A stretch of DNA of 64,000 bases, taken from positions 113,811 through 177,810 of the forward strand of contig NZ_JAUZQF010000024.1 in assembly GCF_030718205.1 (NCBI RefSeq), given 5' to 3'. Below the pieces are notes generated by a model. That model saw only the letters and a list, made by a program, of their open reading frames with translations, made no database searches and had not been told where the DNA came from. This document shows positions 25,201 to 33,900 of this stretch, piece after piece. Positions within the stretch are counted from its first letter, which is position 1, and each line of letters opens with the position of its first letter. Both the position numbers and the translations under genes were made by a program. The stretch comes from Nonomuraea turcica (lineage in GTDB: Bacteria; Actinomycetota; Actinomycetes; Streptosporangiales; Streptosporangiaceae).

Positions 25201-25940
25201 CCCGGGGCAAGAAGATCAACACAATCCGTTATGACGGGCTGGGGGCCTCCACGGACCTGGCCTACCATCCGCGCGGCTCGGAGCTGGTGGCCGCCGCGCT
25301 CGGACTATTCCGGTGGACGGCCCGCTCCGAAGGCCGTCTCGACCCCGCCCCGTTCCCGCCGCCCGCCGTCTTCGCGACCGGGGTGAGCTACGCGCCGGAC
25401 GGGCGTCTGCTCGCCGCGACCGGCGCCTCGGGCGTGCTTACCGTCTGGGATCTGGGGGCGAACGTGCCACGCTACCGGACGGGCACCGGGCAGGGCGCGA
25501 TACTGGACGTCGCCTTCAGCCCGTCGGGAACGGTCATCGCGACCGCTGGCGCCGACCATACGGTGAAACTGCTGGATTCGGCGACAGGTGAGGAGATCGC
25601 CGGCCTGGTCGGCCACACCGGGACGGTCGAGGTGGTCGCGTTCAGCCGGGACGGCCGGTGGTTGGCCTCGGCCGGGTCCGACCGCACGGTCATCGTGTGG
25701 GATCTGGCCTCCCGGGTGCCCATGGCGGTGCTCAGCGGGCACAGGGCGCCGGTGCACGCCCTGGCGTTCACGGCCGACGGAGACCTCCTCTCCGGGGGGA
25801 ACGACAACCGGATCATCCGGTGGACACTCAATCCGGACCGGGCCGCGGCGCGGATCTGCCGCGAGGTCGGTCGCGGGCTCGGCCGGGCGGAGTGGGCGGC
25901 CTACCTGCCCGTGACGCCGTACCGGCCGATCTGCGGTTGA
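22245..25940 (+). CDS. HTH-STAND ATPase (nSTAND1-like)-transmembrane-WD40 sensor protein
   Basis: A 1231-residue multidomain protein; ATG 22245 has GGAGG directly upstream. Residues 15-75 are an XRE-like helix-turn-helix (MSYRRLARLAHYSASTLSSA). Residues 100-480 are a STAND-type NTPase starting PCPYQGLMTFQPEHGDRFFG, with Walker A GASGSGKSSLL near 136-146 and Walker B ALLVVDQFEEVF near 217. One membrane span is near 521-545 (ARAVAVLAVLLLAAVAAGG). From about 600 to the end are WD40 repeats with GHTGTVEVVAFSRDGRWLAS and SGHRAPVHALAFTADGDLLS. Such proteins are signal-dependent ATPases that oligomerise; relatives are abundant in actinomycetes, some near defence genes. The ligand and output are unknown. 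Confidence 0.9.
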   Translation: MGRPERPLDPAAGPVQAFAWHLRLLRDRTGRMSYRRLARLAHYSASTLSSAAKGERLPSLEVTLAYVRALGGDEEEWRARWRAAADTPDHQDREPPCPYQGLMTFQPEHGDRFFGRDRLLERLRELADRQPVITVFGASGSGKSSLLRAGLMGALSGDPRWRTMLTTPTAHPLDALAGQVAKMSGLDVHRLREELADDPATLDIAVRGALPDDSRALLVVDQFEEVFTLCADDGERRAFVAALLDLALGPERRTGVVLGVRADFIGHLDPRLVALTADAQLVVGPPVTGEMREIVLLPAARAGLTVDPDLLATVLADTEAEPGALPLLSHALQETWRNRTSERLTLAAYQATGGVRGAIAQSAERVYGEFDAAYRQPARRIFLRLTALGEGTEDTRRPIARAELVGIGDPQAVADVLARLADARLVVLGEESVEVAHEALIRAWPRLHRWLTDDRANLLTHRRLTDAAYRWQDLRRDPGALYRGAQLAAAAALAADHPAELNQLESAFLQASRGLERRRTRLLARAVAVLAVLLLAAVAAGGVALRQGGEAERQRNVAVSHQVSLQARELLGTDPDLAGLLAIVAYGLTPDAETTGGLISAASAARRRIELNTGGASIFETAPDPRGGLLATGGADGLVKVWDPAGRAVVRTFTEHVDPADPMLVRRVAYTGDGRVLASLGRRPGRPPSVGLVVARDPDTGREVFRRAADEVTDAMAISQDGTLLAFGTGRGRIEVWNLRDGTHRVLHGHRTVVIDLTFSHDGALLVSTSGRQDGPMVWETATGRRRPAVPAAFVHRVAFGSGRLLVTAAERLGVRFWDLDGERPVEVSALPKLTPYAWDISAPVGDRIALADENGLITIWDYRRNELIETYQDRTRAETLTVALSPDGRRLVSSGFGGTIVVREPVLPPFGGHSAAVNAVEISPDGSVIASAGSDGTVRLWDGAGNPLRRLDGLTDHAEAVAFSPGGTSLAVVTRDHQVVLWDPARGKKINTIRYDGLGASTDLAYHPRGSELVAAALGLFRWTARSEGRLDPAPFPPPAVFATGVSYAPDGRLLAATGASGVLTVWDLGANVPRYRTGTGQGAILDVAFSPSGTVIATAGADHTVKLLDSATGEEIAGLVGHTGTVEVVAFSRDGRWLASAGSDRTVIVWDLASRVPMAVLSGHRAPVHALAFTADGDLLSGGNDNRIIRWTLNPDRAAARICREVGRGLGRAEWAAYLPVTPYRPICG

Positions 25941-26039
25941 CCGGAATTGATTGATTAACCCCGCCAGCTCCAGCGAACAACTCGCTCACCTCGGAGAATC
26001 CCCACGATCGGGAGATTTATCGGGAAAGGGCGGTATTGG

Positions 26040-27956
26040 ATGCGGTTGGGAATCCTCGGTCCCCTGGCGTTGACCGTCAAAGGGGAGCCGGTTCAGCTCA
26101 GCTCGACCAAACAGCGCATACTGCTCTCAACCCTGGCCGCTCACGCTGGACGGAACGTGTCCGTCCAGCGCCTTATGGAGTCGCTGTGGGAGTCGCCCCC
26201 AGCGTCGGCGGCCGAGAACCTGCGGACGTACCTCTACCATCTGCGCCGCGCGCTGGGCGACCTCGATCGCATCGCCCGCGACCCCGGGGGATTCCGGCTG
26301 GTCGTCCGGCCGGGCGAGGTGGATGCGGAAACCTTCGAGGAGTTCGCCCGCGAGGGGGATCGCGCCCTGGCCGACGGGCGGCCGGCGCGGGCGAGCGAGG
26401 CGTACGCGAAAGGGCTGGCGCTGTGGCGTGGCCCGGCCTTCGGCGATCTCGCGGATCTGCCGCTCGTGCGGCGGAGTGTGCTGCGGTTGACTGAGGCCCG
26501 GTTACGGGTGGTCGAGCAGCGGATCACCGCGGACCTGGCCCTGGGCCGCCACACCGGCCTCATCGCCGAGCTCACCGCTCTGGTCGTCGACCATCCGTTG
26601 CGAGAGCGGCTGCGCGCTCACCTGATGCTCGCACTCCACCGGTCCGGCCGCCGGGCCGACGCCCTGAGGGTCTACCGGGAAGGGCGTCAGATACTGGTAC
26701 GTGAACTGGGTATGGAGCCGGGACCCGAACTCAGGAGAGTGCACGAGGCGATCCTCCGTGAGGACGTCGCCCTGGGCCGGCAGTCGGCCACCGTCCGGTT
26801 GAGCCGGCCCGATCGCCCGTTGCCGGCGCAGCTTCCGGCCGACATCGCCGTGTTCGTGGGCAGGCAGCACGAACTCGCCGAGCTGGATCTTCTGACGCAG
26901 GACCTGAGGGTTCCGGTGCTGGTCGGGCTTACCGGTCTGGCCGGTGTCGGGAAGACCGCGCTGGCGCTCCGCTGGGCCCATTCCGCCGGCCACCGGTTCC
27001 CCGACGGGAAGCTCTTCGTCGATCTGCGGGGGTACGGCGAGGACCTGCGGCCGCTCTCGCCCGGACAGGCTCTGGATCGTTTCCTGCGCGCCCTGGGCGT
27101 ACGCCGGGTTCCCGACGATCCCGATGAGCGGGCCGCCCTGCTCAGGAGCGTCCTGTCCGGGCGGCGCGTGCTCATCGTGCTGGACAACGCGCGCGAGGCC
27201 GCCCAGGTCCGGCCGCTGCTGCCGGGATCGCCGGGCAGCGTCGTGCTCGTGACCGGCAGGAACCGACTCGACGGGCTGGCCGCTGGCGACGGCGCTCACC
27301 TGGTCCGGCTGACCGGTCTGAACTCCCGCGACTCGCTGGCCCTGCTGGCCGCGCACAGCGGGCCGGACGCCGATTCCCCGACGCTGGAGCGGCTGGCCAC
27401 CCTGTGCGGCGGTCTTCCGCTGGCGCTGCGGACCACCGCGGCGCGGCTGTCCGCCGACGTGCACCTCAGCGCGCGGGAGTTGGCGGACCGGCTCGCCGTG
27501 GACGGCCGTCGGCTGGACGAGCTCAGCCACGGCGACGTGCGGGTGCGCACCGGCTTCGCGGTCACCTACGCCACCCTGACCGCCCCTGCGGCGGCGCTGT
27601 TCCACGGGCTCGGCCTGCTGGCGGTGCCCGACTTCCCGGCTGGCCTGGGCGCGGCGCTGCTGGGCATCGACGCGGAGTCCGCGACCACGCTGCTGCGGGA
27701 ACTGGTCGACGCCCACCTTCTCGAAGTCGCCGGCAAGGACGACACGGGCACCACCCGCTACCGGTTTCACGATCTCGTCCGCCTGTACGCCCGCGAACGC
27801 GCCGTCGCCGACGGCAACGCGGCCCAGGACGGCGGTACCGCCTTTGCACGTGATCAAGAAGTGGCCCCAGTGGGTGGTCCTGGGCCACTTCTCCCGCACC
27901 GAAGGACGCCTAGTTGCGGATCGTTCCCGTGTGGCCGAGGCACCCGTTTATCTTGA
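26040..27956 (+). CDS. SARP/AfsR-like regulator (BTAD plus NB-ARC), altered C terminus
   Basis: A 638-residue protein. Residues 1-90 are an OmpR-like winged helix (LGILGPLALTVKGEPVQLSS), 95-240 the BTAD helical domain (ELGMEPGPELRRVHEAIL at its end), and about 275-560 an NB-ARC ATPase with Walker A GLAGVGKTALAL. It normally continues into TPR repeats after RFHDLVRLYARERA. Here similarity stops near 27830 and the last 40 codons (including GGPGPLLPHRRTP) are unrelated, running through a palindrome. The TPR sensor part is therefore lost, perhaps by an insertion/deletion. AfsR-like proteins activate secondary-metabolite genes, but no biosynthetic cluster is seen here. Confidence 0.85.
   Translation: MRLGILGPLALTVKGEPVQLSSTKQRILLSTLAAHAGRNVSVQRLMESLWESPPASAAENLRTYLYHLRRALGDLDRIARDPGGFRLVVRPGEVDAETFEEFAREGDRALADGRPARASEAYAKGLALWRGPAFGDLADLPLVRRSVLRLTEARLRVVEQRITADLALGRHTGLIAELTALVVDHPLRERLRAHLMLALHRSGRRADALRVYREGRQILVRELGMEPGPELRRVHEAILREDVALGRQSATVRLSRPDRPLPAQLPADIAVFVGRQHELAELDLLTQDLRVPVLVGLTGLAGVGKTALALRWAHSAGHRFPDGKLFVDLRGYGEDLRPLSPGQALDRFLRALGVRRVPDDPDERAALLRSVLSGRRVLIVLDNAREAAQVRPLLPGSPGSVVLVTGRNRLDGLAAGDGAHLVRLTGLNSRDSLALLAAHSGPDADSPTLERLATLCGGLPLALRTTAARLSADVHLSARELADRLAVDGRRLDELSHGDVRVRTGFAVTYATLTAPAAALFHGLGLLAVPDFPAGLGAALLGIDAESATTLLRELVDAHLLEVAGKDDTGTTRYRFHDLVRLYARERAVADGNAAQDGGTAFARDQEVAPVGGPGPLLPHRRTPSCGSFPCGRGTRLS
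27858..27891. repeat. Imperfect palindrome inside the divergent SARP tail
   Basis: GAAGTGGCCCCAG and CTGGGCCACTTC form a stem with one bulged base around a nine-base centre. It marks the point where the regulator loses family similarity. It could be a mobile-element end or a terminator acquired with the deletion. Confidence 0.55.
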
Positions 27957-28173
27957 GGTAGGACCGGCCGTAGAGCCCAGGGATCGTCGCCGTGACGACC
28001 TTGCCCAGAGGCACCACGCCCGATCCGACCAGAGCGCCGTTCCCGGTGTCGTACACCTTCCAGCCGCCGGCGCAGATGTGGATCGAGATCACGGCATGCC
28101 TGCCGCGCTGTTCGCCACCAAGGTTTCGACGGTCAGGTACAAGTGCCGTATATCGGTCGTACAGGCATGACAT
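27910..28173 (-). CDS. Small protein, C-terminal half like actinomycete secreted proteins, possibly 5'-truncated
   Basis: Eighty-seven codons from an ATG at 28173 with no ribosome site. The last 60 residues (HAVISIHICAGGWKVYDTGN, then VVPLGKVVTATIPGLYGRSY and INGCLGHTGTIRN) look like a small beta-rich secreted domain with two cysteines. The expected signal peptide is missing, and the first 25 residues do not fit, so the 5' end may be decayed. It converges on the SARP gene and overlaps its altered tail by 47 bases. Confidence 0.5.
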   Translation of the reverse strand: MSCLYDRYTALVPDRRNLGGEQRGRHAVISIHICAGGWKVYDTGNGALVGSGVVPLGKVVTATIPGLYGRSYLKINGCLGHTGTIRN

Positions 28174-28260
28174 CCACGGATATGCGGAGATATAACGCCC
28201 CTCTTGTGACAGTTGCGCGGTGCGGCTACTGCCGCCGTTCGTTCGAACACGGAGTCACCG

Positions 28261-30969
28261 ATGGCGTATCTGTTGCAGTTGAGGTTGCCGGCTCGTGTCG
28301 GCGTAGTGCTGGGGTTGCTTCTCGCCGGATTGGCTGCGGCTCCGCCGGCCAGTGAAGCCGCCGGACCACAGGAGGAACCGCCGTGCGCGGTCGTGGCGAC
28401 CGGTGCGGAAGCGGCCCGGTGCGGTACCACGGTCGAGGACCTGTCTCAGCGGACGGAGCGGGGACAGGTCTTCGCCAATCCGGACGGGACGCTGACCTCG
28501 GTCCAGGCGATCACACCGCAACGGGTGAGGACGGGCGGCGGATGGCGGGCGGTCGACACCTCCCTCCACTTCGACGCCGACGGAAGCGTGGTCCCGGGCG
28601 CGACCACCGCGGACGTGCGGTTCTCCGGAGGAGGTTCCGCGCCGTTGGTGACGCTCGGCGAGCGGGGCACCCGGGTGCGCCTGGCAGCGCCCTGGCGACT
28701 TCCCGCGCCGGTCCTGAGCGGCGACACCGCCACCTACCCGGAGGTGCTGCCGGGGGTGGATCTCCAGGTACGCGCCGAGCCCGACGGGTTCTCGCAGCTG
28801 CTGGTGGTCAAGAACGCCCGGGCGGCGGCGGATCCCGCGCTGACCCGGCTCCGGTTCGGGATCGACGCGGAAGGAGGCGCGGTCCGCAAGCGGGGCGGCG
28901 TGCTGGAGGTGGTGGACACAGCGGGCAAGCCGCTGTTCCAGTCCGGTTCCGCCCTGATGTGGGACTCCGGCTCGGCGTCGACCGGCGAGATGACCGGTGC
29001 GGACGCCGTACGGCACCGCGTCGAGAAGATGGCGGCGACGGTAACCGAGACCGAGCTCACGGTCACCCCGGTGGCCGACATGCTGCGGGGCGAGGACACG
29101 AAGTTCCCTTTGTACATCGATCCCACCTTCAGCAAGCCATCTCCGGCCAACTGGACGCACGTGACGAGCTGCGACAAGAGCGGGTCGTACTACACCCAGT
29201 ACCGGTCGGGCATGCGCGTCGGGCGCAAGTGGAACGAGAGCTGCATCTGGCGGACATTCATGCAGTTCGACATCGGCCAACTGAACGGCGCGAAGATCCT
29301 CGGCGCGTCCCTGAAGGTGACCGCCGACCACGTGGCCGCCTGCGGCGGCTACAAGACGCAGCTGTGGCAGACCAGGTACATCGGCAACTTCTCCTCCTAC
29401 ACCTGGAACACGGCCGCCGACGACTATCTCGCGCATATTGACACCAAGCAGTTCGCGGCCAACGAGAGCAGCTGTCCCGATCCCGACCAGCAGCAGATCT
29501 TCGACGAGGCCGGCACGGTCCTGGACGCCAAGCTCCAGTCGCTGGCGACCGCCAACACCGACACCGTCACGCTCGGCCTGAAATCGAGCAACGAGTCCGA
29601 CCACTACGGCTGGTCGTACTTCCTCCCCAACAGCGTGGCGCTGGCCGTGACCTACAACCACACGCCGACCGCGCCCACCGCGCTGCAGATCACTGGCGAC
29701 TGCGGTTCCTCCTGCGCCACATCCGGTGCGCAGGTCCGGTCCGGGAAGCCGACGTTGCAGGCGATCCCCGACGACCCCAACGGGGGCACCCTCAGCAGGG
29801 TCGAGTTCGAGGTGTACGACCAGGCGGGCCGTACGGTCCAGAAGGCGTTGTCGGGCGGTGCGGTGAGCAATAGGGCGGTCGACCAGGCAGCGTCCTGGCA
29901 GGTGTCGGCGGACCTTCCCGAGGGCGGCTACTCATGGCGGGTGCGCGGCTGCGACGCCTACCTCTGCGGCGCCTACTCCGCCTGGTTCGACTTCACGGTG
30001 GACAAGTCCCCGCCGACCGGCCTGACGGTGTCCTCGACCGCGTACCCGCCCAAATCTTCGGGCGTGTGGAGCGGCGGGGTCGGTCAGGCAGGGGCGTTCA
30101 CCGCCGCCGCGGCCGGCGCCTCGAAGGTCGAGCTCACCCTCAACGGCGTGAACAAGGGCTGGTTCGACGCGCCCGGCGGCACCTGGACCGGCTCCCTGAC
30201 GCCCGACCGGGAGGGGCCCAACGTGCTGAGCGTGCGGGCGGCCGATCCGGCGGGGAACACGGCCGCGAGCGCGGCCACCTACGAGTTCCTGGTCCGGCCG
30301 GCCACCACGAAGACCTGGGTGTGGGGCTTCGACGAGAGCGGCGGAACCACGGCGGCCTCGGTTCCCGGCGACCGCCCGCTCACCGTCGCCGGGACGGCGG
30401 CCCGTACGGCGGGACGCGCCGGCACCAGCGCGGTCGCGCTGAACGGGAGCACCGCGTGGACCACGATCACTCCGGTGCTCGACACGAGAAACTCCTTCAC
30501 CGTGACCGCCTGGGTGAAGCTGATGGACACCGTGGTGTCCGGCCCCGTCACCGCCGTGTCGGCCGACGGCCCCGATGGCTCGGGGTTCCTCCTGCAGTAC
30601 CGCGCCGACCTGGACCAGGACGGTGACGCGGCGCCCGACCCCGCCTGGTGCTTCACGATGATGGCCGCCGGCGGCACGGAGAGCAGGGCCTGCTCGACCG
30701 AGTCCGTCGGCGCCGGCTGGGTGCATCTGGCCGGGGTCCACGACCAGGCGGGCGGCCGGATCCGCCTCTACGTGAACGGCGACAACTTCGACGGCACCGA
30801 CGTGGCGTCGTTTGCCGGCGGCTGGTCGGCGAACGACGGTTGGGCGGTCGGCAGGGCGAAGCAGTCGGGCGTCCCGGCGCAGTTCTGGCCGGGGGCGGTC
30901 GACCGCGTGGCCGCCTACCAGCGGGCTCTCACCCAGGGCGAGATCTCCTTCGACGGATCACAGGCGTAG
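28261..30969 (+). CDS. Secreted DNRLRE/LamG-domain protein, partner of the RHS protein
   Basis: A 902-residue exported protein. ATG 28261 has GGAG seven bases upstream and starts a signal peptide (LPARVGVVLGLLLAGLAA, then PPASEAAG). The N-terminal 300 residues are beta-rich (VFANPDGTLTSVQAITPQRV). A DNRLRE-like module follows (KWNESCIWRTFMQFDIGQLN; SYTWNTAADDYLAHIDTKQF), then a fibronectin-like part and a C-terminal LamG domain (NSFTVTAWVKLMDTVVSGPV; RIRLYVNGDNFDGTDV). This architecture is common directly upstream of RHS-repeat genes in actinomycetes. The RHS gene starts nine bases after the stop, so both are co-expressed. LamG domains bind carbohydrates or proteins; a surface-attachment role is inferred. 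Confidence 0.88.
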   Translation: MAYLLQLRLPARVGVVLGLLLAGLAAAPPASEAAGPQEEPPCAVVATGAEAARCGTTVEDLSQRTERGQVFANPDGTLTSVQAITPQRVRTGGGWRAVDTSLHFDADGSVVPGATTADVRFSGGGSAPLVTLGERGTRVRLAAPWRLPAPVLSGDTATYPEVLPGVDLQVRAEPDGFSQLLVVKNARAAADPALTRLRFGIDAEGGAVRKRGGVLEVVDTAGKPLFQSGSALMWDSGSASTGEMTGADAVRHRVEKMAATVTETELTVTPVADMLRGEDTKFPLYIDPTFSKPSPANWTHVTSCDKSGSYYTQYRSGMRVGRKWNESCIWRTFMQFDIGQLNGAKILGASLKVTADHVAACGGYKTQLWQTRYIGNFSSYTWNTAADDYLAHIDTKQFAANESSCPDPDQQQIFDEAGTVLDAKLQSLATANTDTVTLGLKSSNESDHYGWSYFLPNSVALAVTYNHTPTAPTALQITGDCGSSCATSGAQVRSGKPTLQAIPDDPNGGTLSRVEFEVYDQAGRTVQKALSGGAVSNRAVDQAASWQVSADLPEGGYSWRVRGCDAYLCGAYSAWFDFTVDKSPPTGLTVSSTAYPPKSSGVWSGGVGQAGAFTAAAAGASKVELTLNGVNKGWFDAPGGTWTGSLTPDREGPNVLSVRAADPAGNTAASAATYEFLVRPATTKTWVWGFDESGGTTAASVPGDRPLTVAGTAARTAGRAGTSAVALNGSTAWTTITPVLDTRNSFTVTAWVKLMDTVVSGPVTAVSADGPDGSGFLLQYRADLDQDGDAAPDPAWCFTMMAAGGTESRACSTESVGAGWVHLAGVHDQAGGRIRLYVNGDNFDGTDVASFAGGWSANDGWAVGRAKQSGVPAQFWPGAVDRVAAYQRALTQGEISFDGSQA

Positions 30970-30978
30970 GAGCCGGAA

Positions 30979-33900
30979 ATGAAGCGAATTCTCACGATAA
31001 CCACCGCATTACTGATCACGATGCCGCTCATGGGCGGTGAGACGCTGGCGGCCGCGCCGCAGTGGAGCCCGCCCGTCCCCGAGGACGTGGCGAGCATCTC
31101 GGTCAAGGACCTGAAGGGCGGCACCGCGCCGAAGGTCGTCCAGCCGCCCCGGGCCGGCGCCCCCCATGTGTCCTGGCCGCCGGCCGCCACCACCGTGGCG
31201 GACCTCGCGCTCCCCGACCGGGCGCCGGGCACGCCGGTGTGGGTCGGGCGGCCGAACGCCGCCCTGGCGAGCGGGGCCGCGACGGGCAAGGTTGGGTTGC
31301 GGGTGCACGACCGCGCGACGACGGGCAAGGCCGGTGTCACCGGGTTGCTCTTCACCGTGGCGCGGACCGAGAAGGGAGCCGCCGGCCCCGTCTCGGTCGG
31401 TGTCGACTACTCGGGTTTCGGCTCCGCCTACGGCGGCGACTGGGCCTCCCGGCTCCGTCTGGTCGAACTGCCGCCCTGCGCGCTGACCGCACCCGGCACC
31501 GAAGGCTGCGGCCTGGACGCCGCCACACCGGTGAGCTCCAGGAACGACACCGCCACCCGTGAACTCACCGCGGACGTGCGGCTCCCCGCGGATGGCGCGT
31601 CGATGGTGCTGGCCGCGACCGCGGGCGCGTCCGGCGACAACGGCGACTACCGGGCGACCTCGCTGTCCCCGTCCTCCACCTGGCAGGTGTCCCAGCAGAG
31701 CGGCGGCTTCTCCTGGTCGTATCCGCTCCGGTTGCCCCCCGGCGCGGGCGGTCCGGTGCCCTCGCTGTCACTGAGCTACTCCTCGCAGACGGTGGACGGC
31801 CGCACTGGCGGGACCAACACGCAGGGCTCCTGGATCGGCGACGGCTGGGACCTGTGGCCGGGGTTCATCGAGCGGACCTACAAATCGTGCGCCTCCGACA
31901 CCGACCAGACCGGCGGGAACGATCCCAACAACAAGGGCGACAAGACCGGTGACCAGTGCTGGTGGAAGGCGAACGCGACGATGTCGCTGAACGGCCGGGC
32001 CACCGAGCTGATCGACGTCGGCGGCGGCCGGTGGAAGGGCGTGTCCGACGACGGCTCCAGAATCGAGCTGATCAAGGACACCGGCGTCGGCAACGGCGAC
32101 CAGGACGGCGAGTACTGGAAGGTCACCACGATCGACGGCACCCAGTACTTCTTCGGCGGCGACGCCGCGTCGAAATCCACCTGGACCACCCAGGTCTACG
32201 GCAACCACCCGGGCGAGCCCGGCCATGCCGCGGGCGACTTCGCGGGTTCCCGCCGGAGCCAGGCCTGGCGGTGGAACCTCAACCACGTACGGGACCCCCA
32301 CGGCAACACGATGAGCCTGTTCTACGATCGGGAGCAAGGCGCCTACGGCCGGGAGAACGACCCCGGCAAGCGCACCCTCTACGACCGCGGCGGCTGGCTG
32401 TCCCGCATCCAGTACGGTACCCGCACCGACCAGGCGCAACCCGCCGCGCAGGTCGTCTTCGACGTCGCCGACCGCTGCCTGCCCGGCGCCACCTGCTTCG
32501 ACTCGACCCAAAAGCCGGTCGCCGCCTCCTGGCCGGACACGCCGTGGGACCAGTACTGCCAGCCGGGCGCCCGGTGCACCGAGCAGGGCGCTCCGACGTA
32601 CTGGACCCAGAAGCGGCTGGCCAAGGTGAGGGCCCAGGTGTGGGACGCGTCCCTGAGCCCCGCGCAGTACCGTACGGTCGAGTCCTGGGCCTTGCGCCAC
32701 TCCTACCTCAACGCCGGATCCAGCCGGGCCGAGGGCGTTCCGATGTGGCTGGACGGGATCACCCGTACCGGCTCGGGGGTGCCGGGCGGAGCCTCGACAG
32801 CCCACCCGGAGATCGTCTTCTCGCCGGGCGCCGACCCCTTCCCGAACCGCGTGGACGGCCCTTCTGACGGGCGCACGGCGCTCAACCGGTTCCGGATCGT
32901 GTCGATCACGACCGAGTCGGGGGCGCAGATCGGCGTCACCTACCTCCCCGGCGACTGCACTCGGTCAAGCCTGCCGACCCAGCACAGCAACACCAAGCGG
33001 TGCATGCCGCAGTACTACTCTCCCGACGGGACCGAGCCGACGCTCGACTGGTTCCACAAGTACGTCGTCGCCCGCGTCGACGTCTACGACAACACCGGCG
33101 GCTTCTCCCACGAGCAGACCAACTACGACTACCTGGACACGCCCGCCTGGCACTACGACGACTCCGAACTGACCGAGGAGAAAAAGCGCACCTGGGGCCA
33201 ATGGCGGGGCTACGGCCGGGTGCGGGTGCGCACCGGTCTGGAGACTCAGTCGGCCACCGAATACCGCTACTTCCGCGGCATGGATGGCGACAAACAGCCG
33301 ACCGGAACCCGCGACGTCTGGGTCAGGGACTCCCTCGACGGCACCGGTGACCCGCACTCCAAACCGATCGAGGACCACGAGGCCCTGGCGGGCAGGCTGC
33401 GCGAGCAGATCACCTACGACGGGCTGGGCGGAACCTGGCTGACCGGCTCGCTCGTCGAGCCCGCCCACACCCAGACCGGCGTCAACACGCAGGGCGGCCC
33501 GCTCAAGTCGTACCTGGTCAGCGACGCGACCACGGCCGCCCGTACCCATCTCACCTGGAACGACACCACCCGGTGGACCAAGACCATCACCAAGGTCAAC
33601 GCGGACAACCTACCGATCGAGGTAAGCGATCTCGGCGACGAGAGCACGGCCTCGGACGACCGGTGCATCAAGACCACCTATCTGATCAACGACACGATGC
33701 GGAACAGGGTCTCCCAGGTCAACACCTACGGAGTCGCCTGTACGGCCACGCCCGCCGTCCCCGGCGACGTCCTGTCGATGACCCGCAGCTACTTCGACGA
33801 CCCCAGCAAGCCTTTCGGCACCGCGCCCACCCGGGGCCTGGTCGTCAAGACGGAGGAGGTCGGCTCGTGGTCCGGGAGCACGCCGCAGTGGGTGGTGACC

